NCBI GenBank assembly: GCA_030847615.1
Contig: JAUMIR010000001.1
Span: forward strand, 445,462,687 to 445,526,686
Reading direction: 5' to 3'
Length of the DNA: 64,000 nucleotides
From: Gambelia wislizenii
Taxonomy: Eukaryota > Chordata > Lepidosauria > Squamata > Crotaphytidae
Position numbers and translations under genes: made by a program. Positions 34,101 through 43,100 of this stretch are shown here, in pieces; position 1 is the stretch's first letter, and each line of letters begins with the position of its first letter. Under the pieces are notes generated by a model. That model worked only from the letters and a program-made list of their open reading frames with translations, ran no database searches and was not told the DNA's origin.

Positions 34101-37100
34101 CTCTTTTCTGTATTATCTGTTGAAGCTACCAGTAATTTTAAATCAGGGAAGTATGGATTTTGATGCTTTACAAAAATCTGCATTGACACAGAGATTGTGT
34201 AATTCAGTACACATCTGACTGACCTGACAAATTCCAACAGCAAACTGTCCCATTAACATTTTGCTATATTTTATTGGCAATATGGGAAAGCATTGTGGCT
34301 TGTTAAAAGGCAGAGAAAAAAAGCAGATTCTTTGAAGAAGGGTGGAATGTGGGAGCATGCAACTCAGAAGCAGTTGCATTTATGTCCATAGAAGGCCAGT
34401 TGGATCGTAGTGTTCTCGTCCTAGTTGATAATAGCTGCTTTGTGACCAGAAGTACTTCCAGAAATGAAGAAATGAAGGCCAGTTGGCTAACAACAATTGG
34501 TTAATGGCAGACCTGACAGTACAGTCCCAGGTGCCTATCTCAGGACTTGGGTAGAGTCACATGGGCTTACTTGATTCTGAAGACAACCTGGTCCCAAACT
34601 GTGTTACAGCTTTTAAGGTCATTATTGGTATTTCAGATTGACACCAGAAACTAATTGATGAACAAGTTACACCCATGGAATAGTTGGCTTGTAATCTTGG
34701 AGCATTTGGACAACTATGGCATTTAAGGATTTATTTTATGGATAGAACTCACAAATGAGACCAATCATTAATGAGACTAGCACAGAGCACTTTTGAATCA
34801 TCGGGGGCCCAAAGAATGCTTTTCTACAAGATGCTGGGAGAGCGTTCAATAATTTGTGGAGAAATCGTATCTGGTTTGTATCTGCATTTGTAACTGTCTT
34901 TCATCTTTCTCTTGTGTAGCTGCACCTGCCAAGGCCAAACCAGCAGCAGCCCCTGCACCAGAGCCTGCACCAGCTGCAGCACCTGTGGCACCTCCCCCTG
35001 CAGCACCAATTCCCACTACAATGCCTCCAGTGCCCCCTGTGTCAGCACTCCCTGTTGATGCTAAACCAGGTGAGACCAAAACAGTCTGTAGTCCTTCTTA
35101 ACAAACCCCCTCTCACCTTTATATGTAGTAGAAGAGCAGTCAGAACTGAAGATTGCGTAATTCTTCATAGACACTAATTAAATCACTCCTGTCTTGTTAT
35201 CTTCTGTGCTTTGGGCATCATCTCCCAAATGAGTGTTCCCTCTCTGTCCTGGGTGTCCTTAATGTTAAGCCACTGTTGGCCAGTAACCTTGTTCTCTCAA
35301 TCCCTTGACATGTTTTTCCCCCCACTTCCTTTCAGTGTCTGCAGTAAAGCCAACTGCAGCTCCAGCAGCTGCTCCTGCTGTGGAACCTGGGGTCAGCAAA
35401 GGTGCCCGATTGGAACAAAGGGTAAATTTCTCAGGTTTCTCAGTCTGGTAGGGAATGGTATGGATCAGCACTTCCTGAGTGAAGTGTTGAGTTGGTGGGG
35501 TTAGGTGAAATTGAGTAGAGAAATAGTTCTCTTAAGTGAAAGAGCTAACAAAACTCTATTCAGAGCTTCATGAAATATGGTGATAAGGTTGTGCTCTTAT
35601 GACAAGGTAGGCAGTTGCTTAATTCAGAAGAGTTCTTGATTCAGGAGTACTACTATCTTTTCTACTTACTGTTCTGTATGTGAGTGATGATCGGTAGTGT
35701 AAATCCTTGTCTGTGTTAACAAGCTGGCTGCACTACTGCTTTTGTGACTGATTGCTTTACAGTCCCTCCTGCTAGCTTTCTCATTGGAACCCTCTCTTAA
35801 ACCAACTTCTGACATGCATCAGTTGGTTCTGAAATGCTTGTGGCTTCAGTTGGTGTTAATATTTCATCAGTGGTTTCGTCTAGCTAATTTCTGGGTCCAT
35901 TGCTCAAAAAAAGTGTCAGACTCATTATATTACTTGGTGTAGCAAACTGTTTTAGCATATTAATCAGGAAGAGAGAAAAGGAAGGAAAACTGTGACTTGC
36001 ATTATTCCAGATGGGAGATAATGGGAAAGTTATTGCTTTCATTTCCCCTTCAGGTGAAGATGAATCGGATGCGTCAGCGCATTGCTCAGCGCCTGAAAGA
36101 GGCTCAAAATACATGTGCCATGCTGACCACGTTCAATGAAATTGATATGAGGTAAGATGAAAATCTTCAGTAAGCTCACACTTTACCTCTTGCATTCCAT
36201 AGGGATTTTGATTTACTGAGGTTCTCACTGAGCTTGTTTACTCAACTCTTCAGAGTTTTATTAGTGATGTCCTGGGCTGATGGTTTTGGCTAGTTTATTT
36301 GGAGTGTATTTTGCACAGTACTAAGAGAAGCTGCGTGGAGTCTTGGGAAGCAAGAATCTCCAACTTGGAGAAGTATAAAATTTGGCTCCCACCCCCATTT
36401 CACTCACATTGTTCCTGTGTTCCTAGCTTTAGTTAGCTGGTTCATGTCTAAGGCTCAAACTCTTTTCAAACAAGGATTCAGTAATGCAGCTCACCGCAAA
36501 GGATTTCTGGGACCTTCACTCAGCCTTAGTATCATACTTGGGAGTGGAGGACCAAAAGTGTTTAATCCAAGTGCTTGTGTGGCCTGAGCACTAATGGAAA
36601 TGTGGAGGAGGAAGCTTATATTTCAGTACATTAAGGGTAATGGTGCCCAAATCAAATTGCCCCATGAAATCCTATCCTGCTTCTTAAGACAAAACATGTA
36701 AATATTTTGTGCTTGAAATAATAAGGTTGGCAAAACAATCATGATTGGAAAGGAAGTGCTGCAGCTTATCTCTGTTTAGAGGCTAATGGAGGTGTCACTT
36801 TACTCTGGCCCTGGGTTCTTGTTGCAGCCACTAATTTGTTTTGGATTGATTGTCCCCAACCCAAATGCTGTGTAGTCAACTTGTAAGGACCTCGGCAAGG
36901 CCTTTTGCCTTCCCACTGGGGGTCAGTGTCTGTTGTGAAGCCTGCTCATGATGGCTTCTTCCTCTCAAACCACTATTTCATTCTAGCAGACTGTGTATCT
37001 TGGGAGGCAGTAATGTCTTTGGACAGTAATCCTAGCTCTAAACAAGATTAGGCAAAGGAAAACAGTCTAAACCCAAAGGGGCACTTTTCCTTTCTAAAAA

Positions 37101-40100
37101 CTGCTTTTGTGAAGCCATATTGTCTGAGACGTAGAAGATGAATGTTAAAACTTCAGTGTTTACCTAGAACTGTCAAGACAAGGTAGTTCTCTTTCATTTA
37201 TGCACCAAGTTTGGGTTCCATTAAGTGAAGGGTGGAAATTGCTTATTTGCTGTCCTCTAATTAACAATGATTACAGAGACTCGGTGTGTTGGGGTGGCTC
37301 CAAAGGATGTAGCCCCAAATTCATGTTTTCAGTTTGTTTGTTTTAAGTGTGACCAAAAAAATTGGATAGCTTTCTTTTTATATTTTGTTAAATAAAATAT
37401 AGGGGAACTTTTCCAGGATTAGATAAGCAGAGGAAACACAAGGTTCCTTCTTATTTCTTAGTACAATTTATCCTAGCACGTTTCTAGGATGGAGGACCAT
37501 CGCCTCCCAAAAATACTACTCTACGGTGAACTCGCCACGGGTCAGCGTAAGAGGGGCGCTCCAAAAAAGCGATACAAAGACTCCCTGAAACAACATCTCA
37601 GGCTCGGCCAAATTGATCACCAACAGTGGTCCACCCTGGCCTCACATCAGGAGGCATGGAGACACACTATCCACAATGCTGCAGCCTTGAGAACTCACGA
37701 CGAACAAGTCTTGAAGAGAAACGACAACGCAGAAAGAATCACAACCCAAAAACATCACCCAAGGAGACCTGCTGTGCTTTTTGCAACCGGACTTGTTTAT
37801 CTCAGATTGGCCTTTTTAGTCATCAGCGCGCTTGCAGAAAGCGCGGGATGAGTCCTTCCTGAATCTTCGTTTGCGAAGCAAAGCCAGAGAGAGAGAGAGA
37901 GTTATCCTAAAGCTTCTTCCTCTTCCTTCAGGCCATTGGTCTTTTCATCCCAGTACAAGATACTCCGGCTTGGTGGCAGCTCTCAAAACTCTTGGGCACA
38001 GAAATATGCTGTCAGAGATTTTTTACTGGATATTCTAGTGATCCAACCTTGGACCATCTTCAGAAAGAACCTGTGTTCTCCCACTGAACTGTGGCCTCTT
38101 CCTGAGATAATCTGTAGGAATTTGTAATGTGCTTATGCCTGACAGTTTACTCTCACACAGAAGACATTGAGTAATCATGGGCATTTTAGACTAAAATGCA
38201 GAAATGTATTTTGTGGGCAGGGATGTAGCCAGATTGGCTGCAAACATATCCATAGGTGCCAAGTTGGGGTATGCTGTCCTAAGAAAAGTTCCTATCGCCT
38301 TGCTAACCGTATGATCTCCCTGGTAGTAAGTATTCTTCTGTAGAAGGGGAGAGAGGAGGAATCCAGGAACTAATGAGTTAAGTCTTATCACCACCCAGAG
38401 GAAGCAGGAAGTAGAATCATGGTCTCATTTTAATTTGAATTATTTTTTCTGAGTCCCTGAGGCACCACAGGCCTGTTCTACTTCCTGCTTCGCCCAGAGT
38501 AGAGCTAGGCTTTTTCCTCTCAGGAGATTACTTCCTAAAGAGGTAATCTTTCTTTACCTCTCTTTAGATCTTTTTCTTTTGTTTGTTGGCCTACTTTATT
38601 TTTTCTTCTTGCTGTTCTTAGCCTAATTTGTTTTCTCTTTCCTCCTATTTCCTCTACCCCCCCCCAAAAAAAGTTCTCTTTTGCCTTTCTCTTCCCAGGT
38701 GTGGGATCCTCGGTCCCCCCTTCCTTCCACTCATCTCTATTTTTCTCTTTCATTTCTGAATCCTCGATGGCAGGATCAAAGGGACAGGCTACAAAGGGAT
38801 CATCTAAATCTTCCTCCTCATTCCAGAAGGTCAGGGCCTCCAAGAGCCTCTCTCGGAGTGAGCTCAGAGGCGCCAGGACTGCACCAGGCAAAGCTCCTGC
38901 CCAGGGCCGCTCTGGGAGCGCACCAAAGGTGGCGGAGCTGATGGCCTTGCAGGCGGTAGCCCAGGACCACTCTGGGAGTGAGTTAAGAGCACCGGCCTTG
39001 GCAGCAACGACTTCAGAGCGGGAGATCACACACACACACACCCGCCCTTCAGGCCTCCTCCCATGCTGTGGCCACCGCAAGAGCCACAGCGTTGCTGGCA
39101 TTTTCAGTAACATCCAGGAAATGAGAGCCTGACACAGAGACGTTTTCCTAAAGAAGCACAATATGAAACCTGGGTTTATTTTATTATCTGTAGTGTTATT
39201 TTAAGGTGAAAACAGTATAAGAAGTAGGGGGAAATATTGCATTGTGGCTTTTTAGATGTTAATTTCAGTAATAGGGTTTTAAGAAGTTTGGAGGGAATAC
39301 TGGCAATTTTTATATCTCTCCATGCATCTCTTAATGTGGAAAACAGTCCAGTCATCATAAATTTTGAATCTGCAGTGTTGCTGAATGGTTTTGTTATAAC
39401 ATTTTAAAAATTGCAAGTCATATTTGAGATGTAAATTGATCCACAAGGCAAATATGGGTCATGCAGAATATATTGCAGATTTGGTGCCTGTGTAGAGAGG
39501 GGAAATGAACTTTTATGACTTTTATGACCTTGCTAACTGTATGATCTCCCTGGTAGTAAGTGTTCTTATGCTGGCCTTTTTCAGTAACATCCAGGAAATG
39601 AGAGCCCGACATAGGGATGCTTTCCTAAAGAAGCACAATATGAAACTTGGGTTTATGTCTGCCTTTGTGAAAGCTTCAGCCTATGCCCTGCAAGAGCAAC
39701 CCGTTGTTAATGCAGGTAAGAACAGCAGGTCTATATTGTTAATGCAGGTAAGAACATCAGGTCTATATTTGTGAGACGTGGATGGCCCAGGAGTTTGCAG
39801 GACCAAGCCTGTTAGGGAGTTGGGATTTCTCAGGCCTATGTCCAATTGTACCATTGCACCAGCAGTTGAGATATTCAGAATTAGTGCACAGTCATTTTTT
39901 ACCATACACAATACTGTTTTATTGCACAATCACTTGAGCAAAGGTATAATTTATCACAGCTGCGCTAGTGAATATTTTCACACTGCTAAATTGAAGTTAG
40001 ACTTTAGACTTCATGGTAAAATCATGTGCCATTGACAGACTCTGTGGTCTTACTGGTTGTGCTAAATGCAAATAAAAGTTGCTGCATTCTAATAAACCTT

Positions 40101-43100
40101 TTCTTGGCAAAAGGATAGTCACACGATGATGTGGTGTCCAGTTCTGGGCACCACAATTAAAAAGGGATATTGACAAATTGGAGCGTGTCCAGAGAAGGGC
40201 AACTAAAATGGTGAAAGCTCTGGAAACCATGCCTTATGAGGAGAGACTTAGGGAGCTGGGTATGTTTAGCCTGGAAAAAAGACGGTTAAGAGGCGATATG
40301 ATAGCCCTGTTTAAGTATTTGAAGGGATGTCACGCTGAGGATGGAGCAGGCTTGTTTTCTGCTGCTCCAGAGACTGGAACACAGAGCAATGGGTGCAAGC
40401 TCCAGGAACAGAGATTCCACCTCAACATTAGGAAGAACTTTTTGACAGTAAGAGCTGTTCGGCAGTGGAACACACTCCCTCGGAGTGTGGTGGGGTCTCC
40501 TTCTTTGGAGGTCTTTAAACAGAGGCTGGATGGCCATCTGTCGGGGATGCTTTGATCGTGATTTCCTGCATGGCAGGGGGTTGGACTGGATGGCCCTCGT
40601 GGTCTCTTCCAACTCTGCAATTCTATGATTCTATGATGATAGTAGGCTTGAAGTTTAGGGTATCTGTACTGGATCCAATTTTTTAATTTATATAAATAGA
40701 ATACACTTTATCATATTCATGGTAGGCAATTTTCCTAGAAGTCTAGGTGTATCCCCCCCCCCTCTGGCTGCTGCAGCTTTTTTTAAAAAAAGGAGAATTA
40801 CGCTCCAGAAAACATGGTCTAGCTTCAGAACAACTTTTATGGCCCTCACATGCCTGGTTTTAGGTGTTTTGTTTTGTTTTGTTTTTAAGGCAGGGGAATA
40901 GAACCAGACTTCTGGTCAATTCTGGTTTCATTAGGAGGGTTTGTAGTCTGTGGCAGATCAGGGGAGGGAGGAAATAGGCCTCTGGACATGAAAGCTTAAC
41001 TGTAACCTAAGAACATCTTAATCCACTCTGTCACCATCACGCTTCTTTAGGGGCCCAAAAATATCAGCCTGGCTTTCCAACCAGCCTCTTTTTGTCTCTG
41101 CTACCAGCTTCCTCTCCGTGGTCTCCTAGGATAAACAGGGCTTTAGAGAGAGAGATTAGAAAAACACCAGTGGTTTCTGCTTCCAGGACCCCGTTAACAT
41201 ATCTTGTGAATCACACACCCTCTAGCATTGTGACTCAAACTTGGTGTGCAACTGGTTAATAATTGGAATGGGACAACTCAAAGGAGTACAGGAGTACCCC
41301 CCGTATCTGCTGATTCATTATCCATTGATTCAGTTATCTGCGGGACACAAAACAGCACACCTACCATAGAGTCTTCCTAGAAAATGCCTAGAGAGGCACC
41401 CTCTCTAGATGTTTTTTAGGTCCTCCAAGGCAAACTGGTATTTTAAACTGAAAGTCCCATTATTTTCAATGACATTTGCTGTTATCCATGGTTTTCAGTA
41501 TCCATGGAGGCCCCCAGAATCAATCCCCAGCAGATACAGGGGTCCTACTGCACAGTGTAAATTTTACATTTACGTTGTAAAGGCAGTATATACATACCTT
41601 TTAACAAAATATTATCATGGTATTTTTTCCCTTCTTCAAACTGTTGCATAAATAAGTAGAAACCCCACTCAGTCTCCCAAACTCTCTAGAAGGCTTGGAA
41701 GAAGGATAGAATGTTTTACTGGGATACAGATCTGGCTAAATTAACAGGAAGTCAGGCAGATTCTTTTTTTTTTTCCCCTTTACCTTCTTCTCTGTATGTA
41801 AGTGTAACAAGACTTTACGTGTCCTTCCAAACCCTCTGGCAAAGGTCTAAAATAAAAACAGTCTTCCGTCACTTTTGTCATATAGGTTGGAAGCAGGAGT
41901 CTCCCCCAGTAGCAACTGCAGTCTTTGAGGGTGAGAGACACTTGCCCATCACAACCTGGTGGGTGGTAGAAACATTTGGCAAGTCAGGTCTCCAGTATTA
42001 ATGATCTATGACCTGAAAGGAAAAGCTGTAGATAGGGCTCAGCTCTTACTTCCTTTGGGCCATATTGAGTAGAGCCTTGCCTCCTCATGTTGCTTTATGT
42101 TACAGCCTGCTTTTCTTTTTCAATCTAGTAATTGATGATACAACCAAAGAGATTGTATACAGGGAATATGTGGATATCAGTGTTGCAGTGGCAACTCCTA
42201 GGGTATGTATCTTGCCTTGCTCTACCTTCCCTTCTTGACTTCAATGGACATGATACATTAATAAGCCCTGAAATTGTACAGTCCTTTTATATTTAGATCA
42301 TTGGTACACTTACTACAATAATGAATTACCGGTACTAGCAGAGCCAAAATTTTATTCTTCCTGTCTGTGATTATTTTAGAGACATAATTCTATCTAAAGG
42401 TGGTTGTCTCTTTCCCCAATGTTGATGTAATGTTACATGATATTATGGATGTTTTGTCTGACCCAATGATCTTTGTTCCCTATAGGGTCTTGTGGTCCCT
42501 GTCATCAGAAATGTAGAAACAATGAATTTTGCTGACATTGAGCGAACAATCAGTGAACTTGGGGAAAAGGTAATGGTTGATGAGTGTAAGGCCATCCCAA
42601 GGGAATAAAAATGAAAGAGAGGGAAGGGGAAGAGAGAAGGGTCAGCTTCATGTGGCAGTTGAAAAGCAGAAACAGGTAGAGTTTATACTTAATGAGAGGG
42701 TGACATAATAAAAATTCTGGTCCAGCAATTTGACAAAAAAATAATCTTAAGCAGTCTATAATTTCATAAGCCTCAAAGCTTGGAAAAATTATTTTTGGGG
42801 GCTACAGCTCCCAAAATCTCCCAGTGAGCAAGATGGCCATGCTGGCTGGAGGATTTGTGAAGCTGTAATCCAAAAACATAAATTATCCAAGCTCAGGCTT
42901 GAACGTAAGACTCCTACTAGATCAGAGCAAGGATCCATCTAGTCCAATATTCTGGTTTGAATATTAGTAGGGTGCCTCCAGGAAACCTACAAACAGGACA
43001 CTTAAAGCAACCGTATTGACCTGTCATGTTCCTGTTGTTAATCTAATCCTGTCAGACCCAAGATTGAATCCCACCCTCTGGATGTCTGAGGTACAGTGCC

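Larger units (their letters stand above)
36152..39584 (+). other. DLST: DLST intron 10 (expanded, with duplications)
   Basis: This intron holds an RTE-like LINE piece (about 37470-37905), a degraded copy of exon 11 with flanking intron sequence (about 38280-39179) and a foreign insertion inside that copy (about 38339-39092). The remainder, 36152-37470, shows no gene. Confidence 0.8.

Noticed and set aside
38535..39161. A 208-codon minus-strand open frame
   Set aside because: It is antisense to the inserted element and the pseudo-exon. No domain was recognised, and its amino-acid make-up is low-complexity.
40178..40555. A 125-codon open frame in DLST intron 11
   Set aside because: It is the tail of a truncated CR1 ORF2, not a host gene, and is listed as a mobile element.
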